Shown: positions 6,084-11,175 of the stretch, piece by piece
How positions within the stretch are numbered: position 1 is the stretch's first letter
How the letters are laid out: every line of letters starts with the position of its first letter
DNA from: an uncultured Candidatus Saccharibacteria bacterium
GTDB lineage: Bacteria; Patescibacteriota; Saccharimonadia; Saccharimonadales; UBA4665
Length of the DNA: 11,175 nt
Assembly: GCA_937988795.1 (NCBI GenBank)
Contig: CALKHY010000172.1
Span: 1-11,175 of the forward strand
Reading direction: 5' to 3'
Made by a program: the position numbers and the translations under genes
Notes under the pieces: model-generated
Databases searched by the model: none
Seen by the model: only the letters and a program-made list of their open reading frames with translations
Told to the model about the DNA's origin: nothing

Positions 6084-6149
6084 CGAACCCGCACTCCTTT
6101 CGGAACAGCATTTTAAGTGCTGAGCGTCTACCTATTCCGCCACCCGCGC
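6065..6149 (-). tRNA. tRNA-Leu (UAA)
   Basis: The acceptor strand GCGCGGG (6149-6143) pairs CCCGCGC. The D-arm contains GGCGGAATAGGTAGACGC; the anticodon stem CAGCA/TGCTG encloses the loop CTTAAAA with anticodon TAA. A long variable arm with a TCC-GAAA-GGA hairpin marks a class II tRNA, and the T-arm GCGGG TTCGATT CCCGC is canonical. Discriminator A and CCA are encoded (6068-6065). The first 18 bases also encode the last five codons and the stop of the HNH gene upstream on the same strand. The gene ends in a strong terminator and probably belongs to the transcript that starts before tRNA-Cys. Confidence 0.97.
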
Positions 6150-6647
6150 GCGACTTACTTTCTTATTTTTACCACGATGCGTTGCCTGCAGACTATGGCA
6201 GTTAGGGCAAAGTATCCGCAGATTCTCTAGTCTGTTGTCATAACGATCGCCATTTATGTGGTCGAGCTCCACAGGTATGCGCCCGTCGGGAGTACATTCT
6301 GCCCAACCGCACAGCTCGCATCGCGGGCTCTTCAAACCCTCTTCAAATAATCGTTGCTTGAGCTTATAACTCTGGACCCTGCTGCCTACGACCAGTAATG
6401 ATTCAAGGGGTGGGCGGATACTGGTGTGGTATTTTGTACCCTTATTCCACCCCATGCCCTTGAAGTGAGAGGTATCAAGACCCAAGGCTTTGATTCGGTA
6501 CTGGATCTGTACGTAATTTCCGCCAGCAGGAACGAGTCCAAGCAACAGCAACACATTGCGGTAGCTTCTAGCCTTGCGTACTGCTTGTCTTAAATCCTCA
6601 TCGGTCCAGCCTGGTTTCCTCATGGCGAAGTGAAGTGAGGATACCAT
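6132..6647 (-). CDS. HNH endonuclease between two tRNA genes
   Basis: A 171-residue protein with a zinc-stabilised HNH (beta-beta-alpha-metal) nuclease fold at its C-terminal end: Cys110/Cys113 (CELC) and Cys147/Cys150 (CPNC) as zinc ligands, ELDHINGD with His130, NRLENLR with Asn138 and Asn142, and His151. The N-terminal half (SYRNVLLLLGLVPAGGNY, then YRIKALGLDTSHF at about 50-62) probably binds DNA. The type is common in phages and mobile elements, often as free-standing endonucleases. The ATG at 6647 has AAGGAG only three bases upstream, lying in a small hairpin (6649-6671). The open frame extends further upstream through tRNA-Cys but that part is not credible as protein. The last five codons and TAG are the first 18 bases of tRNA-Leu, so RNase P cleavage of the tRNA would cut the mRNA exactly after codon 166. 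Confidence 0.85.
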   Translation of the reverse strand: MVSSLHFAMRKPGWTDEDLRQAVRKARSYRNVLLLLGLVPAGGNYVQIQYRIKALGLDTSHFKGMGWNKGTKYHTSIRPPLESLLVVGSRVQSYKLKQRLFEEGLKSPRCELCGWAECTPDGRIPVELDHINGDRYDNRLENLRILCPNCHSLQATHRGKNKKVSRARVAE

Positions 6648-6648
6648 A

Positions 6649-6671
6649 AGCTCCTTCAAAGTTAAAGAGCT
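6649..6671 (-). promoter_or_regulatory. Hairpin covering the HNH ribosome binding site
   Basis: AGCTC (6671-6667) pairs GAGCT (6653-6649), with further T-A pairs possible; the AAGGAG ribosome binding site lies in the 3' arm. It may limit translation of the HNH protein. Short stem, hence modest confidence. Confidence 0.4.
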
Positions 6672-6678
6672 ATAAAAT

Positions 6679-6752
6679 TGGAGGCGCCTACCGGAATCGA
6701 ACCGGTGTAAAAGGTTTTGCAGACCTCTGCGTAACCACTCCGCCAAGGCGCC
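6679..6752 (-). tRNA. tRNA-Cys (GCA)
   Basis: The acceptor strand GGCGCCT (6752-6746) pairs AGGCGCC. The D-arm is GCGGAGTGGTTACGC, the anticodon loop CTGCAAA carries GCA, and the T-arm ACCGG TTCGATT CCGGT is canonical. The discriminator is U73, as expected for tRNA-Cys, and CCA is encoded (6681-6679). It is the first gene of the cluster and lies 10 bases behind a consensus -10 box. Confidence 0.97.
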
Positions 6753-6762
6753 ATTGACGACA

Positions 6763-6791
6763 ATTATATCTTAGCAACGGATACAAGGCAA
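6763..6791 (-). promoter_or_regulatory. Promoter of the tRNA-Cys/HNH/tRNA-Leu cluster
   Basis: A -35 box TTGCCT (6791-6786), a 17-base spacer and a perfect TATAAT (6768-6763) end 10 bases before the mature tRNA-Cys. No terminator is seen between tRNA-Cys and tRNA-Leu, so all three genes are probably in one transcript. The rest of the 6792-6912 interval shows no clear gene or structure. Confidence 0.8.
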
Positions 6792-6912
6792 AAGCTCTAT
6801 GCAGGAGCTCGGCGGCGGACACAAGAACAGATGTAGTGCCGAGGTGTAAGCGCCGGGTTGTCAGAATTTTTGCAGAAATGGGGCGTACATGCGGGCTACC
6901 CTATAGCCAGCT

Positions 6913-7824
6913 ATGGGCACAGAAACAATTGACATAGGATCACCCGCAGTCACCCCCACAGCCGGCGAGCTGGTCGAACGGACCAAAGTACTCATCATTG
7001 GCGGATCGTTTTTGAGACCCGAAACCATGGAGCCGCTCGCCGCGTTCTTTCGGATATCCGGACACGACTCGGAGATTGTACGGGGGCTTCCCACACACGA
7101 CCCCAGCGCCACGCCGGAAGATTACGCCAGGACAATCGCCAACCGCATACGCGGTCTGGGCAGCGTGATACTCATGGGCTACTCGGGCGGCAGCAGCCAT
7201 ATGGCGCGCGCGCTAGAAATTCTCGAGGAAGAAGACGGTTCGCACCCGGTCAAACTCGCAGTGTCCATCTCCGGCAGTCTGGGCGAATTACCATCGGACG
7301 GCCAGGAAACCACAATACCAAGACAGCCCCGCAACAGCGAACGGTTCCGCGCCGGGCTCGTCCAACGAGAAGACAGCATGGTTGAGTTCCGAGAAGAAGA
7401 CGCGGTCGAGACGTTCTTTAACGAGGACCCCGAGGTTGGCGAGTTCATCGCACAGTGGTACATGGGGCCGCAGTACCGGGTGCCGGCGTCGCCTATGCCG
7501 CGGCGGCTGAATGCCCGCTGGCTGTATTTGTATCCCGAACATGATCAGATTCGCAACCTGCTCTCGGTGCTCGAAGTTGTGGAATATTACAGGGATCGGG
7601 AGGATTCGCATAGCATGGATCTTCGCATCGTTGAAGGGACTGACCACGGGCTACCGATTACTGATCCGGCGAAGGTGTGGCATGCCGTTCTCGACTACTG
7701 CTTGCGCCATGAAATAGAAATTATACCTCCCGTCGGCGCCAGACCTCGAAGAAGCTACACGCCCGCCCAGCGGCAAGCGCCCCACGACCTGCCTGCCAGC
7801 ACGCGAGGACTGCTTGAATTGTGA
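6913..7824 (+). CDS. Alpha/beta-hydrolase fold protein of unknown substrate
   Basis: A 303-residue soluble protein with a likely catalytic triad: nucleophile elbow GYSGGS (Ser91), a probable acid at Asp211 in PEHDQ, and His245 in EGTDHGLP. The first strand KVLIIGGSFLRP (25-36) and the long stretch before the nucleophile fit a lipase/esterase-like or peptidase-like hydrolase. I cannot name a subfamily. The last 35 residues are rich in Pro and Arg and probably disordered. No ribosome binding site precedes the ATG at 6913; a TACCCT or TATAGC box lies close upstream, so the start is uncertain. The TGA stop lies inside the Crp-type operator (7820-7835) of the next gene. No signal peptide is evident. 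Confidence 0.8.
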   Translation: MGTETIDIGSPAVTPTAGELVERTKVLIIGGSFLRPETMEPLAAFFRISGHDSEIVRGLPTHDPSATPEDYARTIANRIRGLGSVILMGYSGGSSHMARALEILEEEDGSHPVKLAVSISGSLGELPSDGQETTIPRQPRNSERFRAGLVQREDSMVEFREEDAVETFFNEDPEVGEFIAQWYMGPQYRVPASPMPRRLNARWLYLYPEHDQIRNLLSVLEVVEYYRDREDSHSMDLRIVEGTDHGLPITDPAKVWHAVLDYCLRHEIEIIPPVGARPRRSYTPAQRQAPHDLPASTRGLLEL

Positions 7825-7835
7825 CTGAGGTCACA
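7820..7835 (+). promoter_or_regulatory. Crp-type operator TGTGA-N6-TCACA before the 7893 membrane protein
   Basis: TGTGACTGAGGTCACA is a perfect match to the Crp consensus half-sites. Its centre is 31 bases upstream of the TACACT -10 box, close to the spacing of class II activator sites overlapping the -35. No good -35 box is present, consistent with activator dependence. It shares TGTGA and AGGTCACAC with the site at 9156. Confidence 0.75.
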
Positions 7836-7858
7836 CAGCAAAAGCCGCGCTCTAGTGT

Positions 7859-7864
7859 TACACT
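7859..7864 (+). promoter_or_regulatory. -10 box of the 7893 membrane protein gene
   Basis: TACACT, followed by an untranslated leader of about 20 bases with a proper AAAGGA ribosome binding site six bases before the ATG at 7893. It lacks a recognisable -35 box and has the Crp-type operator in its place. Confidence 0.5.
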
Positions 7865-7892
7865 GAAAGCATAAGCAGTTAAAGGAATTTGT

Positions 7893-8396
7893 ATGAGAAG
7901 ATGGGTATTGTTGATTGTTGGCGCGGTATTAGTTGTGGCAGCAAGCCTGGCGTTGTGGGGCAGCCGGTTTGCGACAGGGTTTGTGCGAGACCAACTAGTA
8001 GCGCAGAAGATTACCTTCCCGGACAAGGCTACGCTCGAAAAGGACAATCCGGCACTCGTCAAATACGCTGGACAAGCTGTTGACAACGGCGAAAAGGCCA
8101 AGGCGTACTCTGACTATATCGCCGGACACCTCAAGAATGTCGCCGGCGGCAAGACATATTCCGAAGTCAGCAGCGAATACCAGAAAGACCGTAGCAACCA
8201 AACTCTGGCCGCCCAGCGACAGACGTTGTTCATGGGCGAAACGCTGCGCGGACTGCTACTCAATGCCTGGGGATGGAGTCTGATCGGCTCGATCGCGGGT
8301 TACGCCGCCATCACACTGTACGTCGCCGGCGGCGCAACCATCGCCGCCGCATTCCTGGTACCGGCCACACCAGCCAGGAAGCGTGCCAGGAAGTAA
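7893..8396 (+). CDS. Two-TM membrane protein, uncharacterised (actinobacterial-like)
   Basis: 167 residues: an N-terminal membrane segment at about 4-22 after MRRW, an outside domain of about 100 residues, a second membrane segment at about 127-158, and a short basic tail (RKRARK). The outside domain has the sequence marks AQKITFP, KYAGQAVDNGEKAKAYSDYI, KTYSEVSSEY and TLFMGETLRGLLLNAWGW. From memory these resemble a family of hypothetical membrane proteins common in Actinobacteria; I cannot verify this here and no function is known to me. AAAGGA lies six bases before the ATG. The gene has its own Crp-type operator and -10 box and ends 6 bases from the convergent PspC gene. Confidence 0.85.
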   Translation: MRRWVLLIVGAVLVVAASLALWGSRFATGFVRDQLVAQKITFPDKATLEKDNPALVKYAGQAVDNGEKAKAYSDYIAGHLKNVAGGKTYSEVSSEYQKDRSNQTLAAQRQTLFMGETLRGLLLNAWGWSLIGSIAGYAAITLYVAGGATIAAAFLVPATPARKRARK

Positions 8397-8402
8397 CTTA
8401 CC

Positions 8403-8621
8403 TTAAACACCTTTGGGCATGACGATTGCAGCTGCAAGATAGGCCACGATACCGGGCACGACGCCGGTCAGTATCATTATCACCAACCATGATAGGCGGA
8501 TGGCAGCAGGACTTATGTCGTAATACTCGGCCAAACCGCCGCACACGCCAAAGATTTTCCTGTTCCTCGCTGACAGGCACGGCCGCCTGGGGCTTTGGCC
8601 ATAATATTGCCTAACATCCAT
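8403..8621 (-). CDS. PspC-domain small membrane protein
   Basis: The segment RNRKIFGVCGGLAEYYDISP followed by AAIRLSWLVIMILTGVVPGI is the hallmark of the PspC domain, seen in envelope-stress (phage shock) membrane proteins. It has one hydrophobic hairpin or two membrane segments (about 44-68) and ends in MPKGV. Taking the ATG at 8621 gives 72 residues. An in-frame GTG at 8648 would add nine residues. Neither has a ribosome binding site, but a TACGAT box ends nine bases before the ATG, which favours that start in leaderless form. The gene follows the PH-like gene on the same strand. No PspA or PspB is nearby. Confidence 0.8.
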   Translation of the reverse strand: MDVRQYYGQSPRRPCLSARNRKIFGVCGGLAEYYDISPAAIRLSWLVIMILTGVVPGIVAYLAAAIVMPKGV

Positions 8622-8630
8622 ACATCTACC

Positions 8631-8636
8631 ATCGTA
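8631..8636 (-). promoter_or_regulatory. -10 box of the PspC gene
   Basis: GGTACGAT, with TACGAT ending nine bases before the ATG at 8621. The same GGTACGAT at the same nine-base spacing precedes the Crp/Fnr gene at 10529. Confidence 0.4.
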
Positions 8637-8673
8637 CCGATCAGCCACAGTACATGCATTAAACTAGCTTACA

Positions 8674-9102
8674 TCACGATTGCTGGCGCCGGCTTTCGAC
8701 ATAGCCCACAAAACGGTCGGCTTGCGACATGCGCACATACCTGAGCGTGAACGTACCGATTCGCGTCAGGAGTGTGATTGAGCTGAACGGCCATGCCTTA
8801 AGCGACTCTACGCCGGACACGCCCTCATACGGCACTTTGTCGGCGCGCAAGAAGCCGGGCTTGCGGTCGACAAACAGCACTCGCTGATCGGTGGCAACCA
8901 GCGTACCGGCTTCCCATCGCCAAACCTTGGATCCTTCGCCTATGGGGTACCGCCCGTACGCGACCGCCTCGATGTGCTCGTCTTCTTTAATTACATTCGG
9001 CAAGTAGCGGTTACTGAACTTCAAAAGGCCGGCTCCGGTAGCGCCCGCCTCCTTGAGCTCGCGCTTGATCCGCTGCCCGTGGGCTTGTGTGTATGCTGCC
9101 AT
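8674..9102 (-). CDS. Small PH-like (bPH/YokE-type) domain protein
   Basis: 142 residues without membrane segments. The core AGTLVATDQRVLFVDRKPGF, then VPYEGVSGVESLKAW, then ITLLTRIGTFTLRYV has the strand pattern of bacterial pleckstrin-homology domains, in which a TDQRVLFV-type strand is typical. Bacterial PH domains often sit in membrane or stress-related proteins; a role in the envelope next to PspC is plausible but inferred. The ATG at 9102 has a good GAGGGGA ribosome binding site about six bases upstream. It is divergent from the VKOR gene; the shared 103-base gap contains the Crp-type operator. Confidence 0.75.
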   Translation of the reverse strand: MAAYTQAHGQRIKRELKEAGATGAGLLKFSNRYLPNVIKEDEHIEAVAYGRYPIGEGSKVWRWEAGTLVATDQRVLFVDRKPGFLRADKVPYEGVSGVESLKAWPFSSITLLTRIGTFTLRYVRMSQADRFVGYVESRRQQS

Positions 9103-9155
9103 ATGCTCCCCTCGCTCACAATCCTGCCTATTATGAACCCCTGAAAATTAGATGC

Positions 9156-9171
9156 TGTGAGTAAGGTCACA
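9156..9171 (+). promoter_or_regulatory. Crp-type operator TGTGA-N6-TCACA before the VKOR gene
   Basis: TGTGAGTAAGGTCACA is a second perfect Crp-type palindrome. Its centre lies 30 bases before the TAAGAT -10 box (9194-9199) and 42 bases before the VKOR ATG, which is class II activator geometry (centre near -41.5 to -42.5). It could also affect the divergent PH-like gene. Confidence 0.78.
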
Positions 9172-9193
9172 CGCGATCTGGCCATCCGCAGAC

Positions 9194-9199
9194 TAAGAT
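9194..9199 (+). promoter_or_regulatory. -10 box of the VKOR gene
   Basis: TAAGAT ends six bases before the ATG at 9206, so the transcript would start at or beside the start codon. An AGGA in between is only one base from the ATG and is too close to act as a ribosome binding site. No -35 box; the Crp-type operator takes its place. Confidence 0.5.
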
Positions 9200-9205
9200 G
9201 AGGAC

Positions 9206-9775
9206 ATGAAAGAGCGAGCATTATATGCCGCCGTAGGCGCCGGCGGTGCGATTGGTTTGATTGCGTCTTTTTTGCAAACCATGGAGAAGCTGACGCTGCT
9301 CAAGAACCCTGGCACGCAGCTGGTGTGCGATCTTGGTAGCGTATTTAGCTGCACGAATGTACTGAACGCCTGGCAGAGTTCGGTGTTCGGGTTTCCGAAT
9401 TCGTTGATGTGCATGGTGCTGTTTACCATCTTCGGCACGGTCGGACTGGCGGGGCTAACCGGCGGCAAGCTGGCGCGGGGGTTCCGGCTGGGCGTGCACG
9501 CACTTGCACTCTTTACCCTGTTCTTTGGCATGTGGTTTTTGTCGCAAAGCACGTTTGTGATCGGTAGCCTGTGCCTGTACTGTCTGTTCTGCTTTAGCGG
9601 CCTGATGCTGCTGAACTGGGGTTTCTTGCGCATCAATGCTACAGACTTGCCAATTAGCGACCGCGGCCGCGCGGCACTTCAGCGCGGCATTGCAGCTGGC
9701 GCCGACACCTTCGCCTGGATAGTTCTCGCCCTCACCATCGCCTTTATCATGGTTATGAAGTTCTACATTGTCTGA
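9206..9775 (+). CDS. Vitamin K epoxide reductase (VKOR) family membrane protein
   Basis: A 189-residue integral membrane thiol oxidoreductase that, by family analogy, reoxidises a periplasmic or extracellular thioredoxin-like partner and passes electrons to quinone, supporting disulfide formation. The family marks are visible: loop cysteines Cys41 and Cys49 (CDLGSVFSC), GFPN (62-65), and the active-site CxxC Cys123-Leu-Tyr-Cys126, with a third cysteine at 129. About five membrane segments are apparent (near 8-25, 63-83, 94-112, 118-141 and 165-187). No thioredoxin or DsbA-like partner is fused or adjacent. The gene has a Crp-type operator and -10 box and probably a leaderless start. Its stop codon is part of the first unit of the 8-nt array. 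Confidence 0.92.
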   Translation: MKERALYAAVGAGGAIGLIASFLQTMEKLTLLKNPGTQLVCDLGSVFSCTNVLNAWQSSVFGFPNSLMCMVLFTIFGTVGLAGLTGGKLARGFRLGVHALALFTLFFGMWFLSQSTFVIGSLCLYCLFCFSGLMLLNWGFLRINATDLPISDRGRAALQRGIAAGADTFAWIVLALTIAFIMVMKFYIV

Positions 9776-9881
9776 TTGTGTTATTGTCGTATCGTCTGAT
9801 AGTCGAATTGTCTTATGGTCGGATAAGAACCGCTCCGACTATTTGACTATAAGACGATCAGACTATCGGACAGTCAGACTA
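9768..9881. repeat. Palindromic array of degenerate 8-nt units between convergent stops
   Basis: The whole interval between the VKOR and Crp/Fnr stops divides into 8-nt units of consensus TNGTCNNA. Seven lie on the plus strand (starting 9768, 9776, 9784, 9792, 9800, 9808 and 9816), then a 10-base spacer, then six on the minus strand (ending 9841, 9849, 9857, 9865, 9873 and 9881). The first contains the VKOR TGA and the last contains the Crp/Fnr TAG. GT is present in all 13 units, C at position 5 in 12 of 13, and the last base is A in every unit. The two arms can pair imperfectly as a long hairpin. No T-run follows, so it is not a standard terminator. Function unknown. Confidence 0.8.
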
Positions 9882-10529
9882 CAAATCCGTGCCCAGCTCT
9901 TCCTGAAGCCGCATAATGTCCGGCACGACAAGTTTGGCGCCCGTTACCTGCACCAAACCCTCAGCCTTCAGGTCGCGGATCACACGGTTGACCGTCTCGC
10001 GCGTCAGGCCGGTTTGCGTTGCCAGCTCACCTTCTTTAAGCGGGATACGCCATGCGCCGTCAGCGTCGTCCTGGCTGAAGCGGTGGGCGGTAACCAGGAT
10101 TTCAAAAATCAACCGGCTGCGCGCGTCGCCACCCATGATGTGCGCGAGACGCCGTAACAGCCCGTCAGTGCCGCGGTATACGCGCGCCAAAAGGTCGAAC
10201 GTCACCTCTGGCTCGCGTTTGAGAAACGCCACCGCCTCCTCGGCCGGCGCCAGATGCGCCACTGCCCGCGTAGCAGCCTTAAAGAAATACTGGTTCGGCG
10301 TTTTATTGATCGCCCACGACATCGGGAAGAACGCCGGCGGCTTAAAAACATTCACCACCACTTCGCTGCCGTTGACGGCGATGTCGTACTGGTTCACCCG
10401 TCCTTCTACCAGGTATAGCACGCCCTCCAACTCCTCGCCGGCATGCGCAATAATCTGTCCTTTGGTGTATACCCGTTTAGGATACTGCTGGAAAAACGCC
10501 GCCACCCTGTCTCGTATTTCGTCGGTCAT
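9879..10529 (-). CDS. Crp/Fnr family transcription regulator
   Basis: A 216-residue regulator with an N-terminal cyclic-nucleotide-binding-like beta barrel (about 18-100), a long dimerisation helix (about 105-135) and a C-terminal winged helix. The recognition helix contains TRETVNR (176-182), with Arg177, Glu178 and Arg182 at the positions that read the TGTGA half-site in E. coli Crp. This agrees with the two TGTGA-N6-TCACA operators at 7820 and 9156. The protein has no cysteine, so it cannot hold an Fnr-type Fe-S cluster, and the phosphate-binding cassette of cAMP-binding Crp (RS motif) is not recognisable, so the ligand is unknown. A TACGAT box lies nine bases before the ATG at 10529; an AGGG in between may be a weak ribosome binding site. 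It follows the carboxypeptidase gene by 57 bases. Confidence 0.93.
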   Translation of the reverse strand: MTDEIRDRVAAFFQQYPKRVYTKGQIIAHAGEELEGVLYLVEGRVNQYDIAVNGSEVVVNVFKPPAFFPMSWAINKTPNQYFFKAATRAVAHLAPAEEAVAFLKREPEVTFDLLARVYRGTDGLLRRLAHIMGGDARSRLIFEILVTAHRFSQDDADGAWRIPLKEGELATQTGLTRETVNRVIRDLKAEGLVQVTGAKLVVPDIMRLQEELGTDL

Positions 10530-10538
10530 CTTGCCCTA

Positions 10539-10544
10539 ATCGTA
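10539..10544 (-). promoter_or_regulatory. -10 box of the Crp/Fnr gene
   Basis: GGTACGAT, nine bases before the ATG, matching the element before the PspC gene. No clear -35 and no TGTGA-N6-TCACA site is seen here, so there is no sign of autoregulation. Confidence 0.4.
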
Positions 10545-10586
10545 CCACGACAGGTGTACCGGAGACCAGGTCGGCCTACCGGTCCG

Positions 10587-11175
10587 CTAGCGAGCGCCAT
10601 CATCACCCGCATGCATGCTTTGGTATGCGTCTCTGGCAGACAACAGCAATGCCTTGGTGTCGCCAAACAGCGTTTGCCAATCCGGCGCGCCTAATACTAC
10701 CGCTATCGCAACGTCCTCGCCGCCAGCGCTTGAAAAGTCGGCAACTATAAATGTCCGACCGGCCTCGTCGGTAAACCCCACTTTGAGTCCCAGAATGTGT
10801 TCGTCGTTGATACTACTGTTGTTGTTGCGGATTGTGCCCGCGTACGGTATGTCGGCCTCGAGCTGTCTGGCTATATCCAAAAGCACAGGGTTGTCGATAA
10901 AACGGAAGCCCAGCTCTACCATTTCACTGGCAGTGCTTTGGGTCATGGGCGAGAAGCCGCTGGCATCGGCTACGGTTGTCTTGGTGAACCCTAAATCTTT
11001 GAGCATGCTGTTTGCGTACGATACATACTCCTCAATAGACCCGAACGCCCAGACAGCCAGGGCGTCGGCTATGTTGTTGGACGAGGGCAGCAGCATGGCC
11101 TGCAGTGCCTGGTACTCCGCAATGGCAGCGCCCGCTTTCACCGGCGTCACCACGCCTTGCTTTCTGGCATACTCC
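10587..11175 (-). CDS. D-alanyl-D-alanine carboxypeptidase (S11 family), C-terminal part, cut by the window edge
   Basis: A penicillin-binding-protein-type peptidase that trims the terminal D-Ala of peptidoglycan stem peptides outside the membrane. The frame is open to base 11175; 195 codons are visible. Present are the second catalytic motif SxN within PSSNNIAD, and the third motif as KVGFT in ILGLKVGFTDEAG (KxG in place of KTG). The SxxK motif with the active serine and the signal segment would lie to the right of the window. The C-terminus ends soon after the catalytic domain (DAYQSMHAGDDGAR), without an obvious membrane anchor. The GTG at 11153 is not the true start, as the frame continues upstream with EYARKQGV. 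The Crp/Fnr gene follows on the same strand. Confidence 0.88.
   Translation of the reverse strand, partial: EYARKQGVVTPVKAGAAIAEYQALQAMLLPSSNNIADALAVWAFGSIEEYVSYANSMLKDLGFTKTTVADASGFSPMTQSTASEMVELGFRFIDNPVLLDIARQLEADIPYAGTIRNNNSSINDEHILGLKVGFTDEAGRTFIVADFSSAGGEDVAIAVVLGAPDWQTLFGDTKALLLSARDAYQSMHAGDDGAR

Noticed and set aside
5760..6205. Short plus-strand open frames across the repeat and tRNA region
   Set aside because: They read through terminator hairpins and tRNA-Leu and repeat the same peptide because of the duplicated DNA; no support for coding.
6648..6746. Upstream extension of the HNH frame through tRNA-Cys
   Set aside because: These codons are the tRNA gene itself; the ribosome binding site AAGGAG points to the ATG at 6647.

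Overview
The window comes from a compact bacterial genome of roughly 50-55% GC that uses the standard code (TGA, TAA and TAG all end genes). Gene content, short intergenic gaps, a MetG without zinc knuckle or C-terminal tRNA-binding domain, and several starts that lack a ribosome binding site but sit just behind a -10 box suggest a member of the Patescibacteria (CPR), perhaps Saccharibacteria, with actinobacterial-looking accessory genes. The assignment is an inference from gene style; no rRNA or marker protein here settles it.

Region 1 (1-5772, all minus strand) is housekeeping. In order of transcription: a DUF1801 protein and a Nudix hydrolase (overlapping genes); then a promoter, a short methionine-rich leader ORF and hairpins in front of metG; then metG, a TatD-type metal-dependent hydrolase, a zinc-ribbon Nudix hydrolase and a cysteine desulfurase, tightly packed as an operon; then a separate strong promoter and a complete transcription-type T-box leader controlling hisS, which runs off the left edge. 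Both aminoacyl-tRNA synthetase genes therefore appear to have their own charging-responsive leader.

Region 2 (5773-6770) is a tRNA cluster on the minus strand: a consensus promoter, tRNA-Cys(GCA), an HNH endonuclease gene, then tRNA-Leu(UAA), whose first 18 bases are also the end of the HNH reading frame. Beyond the tRNA-Leu terminator, the tRNA 3' end plus terminator is repeated once (60 bp, one mismatch), flanking about 110 bp of hairpin-rich, non-coding DNA. This resembles the footprint of an element that integrated into the tRNA.

Region 3 (6771-11175) holds an alpha/beta hydrolase, a two-TM membrane protein, a PspC-domain protein, a PH-like protein, a VKOR-family membrane protein, a Crp/Fnr-family regulator and a truncated D-Ala-D-Ala carboxypeptidase. 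Two perfect TGTGA-N6-TCACA operators lie in front of the membrane protein and the VKOR gene, at nearly the same distance from the -10 box. The Crp/Fnr protein carries the RETVxR recognition helix expected to read that operator, so a small local regulon is proposed. Between the convergent VKOR and Crp/Fnr genes, the whole stop-to-stop interval is an array of degenerate 8-nt units, seven in one orientation and six inverted, which I could not match to any known element. No CRISPR array, insertion sequence or rRNA was seen.
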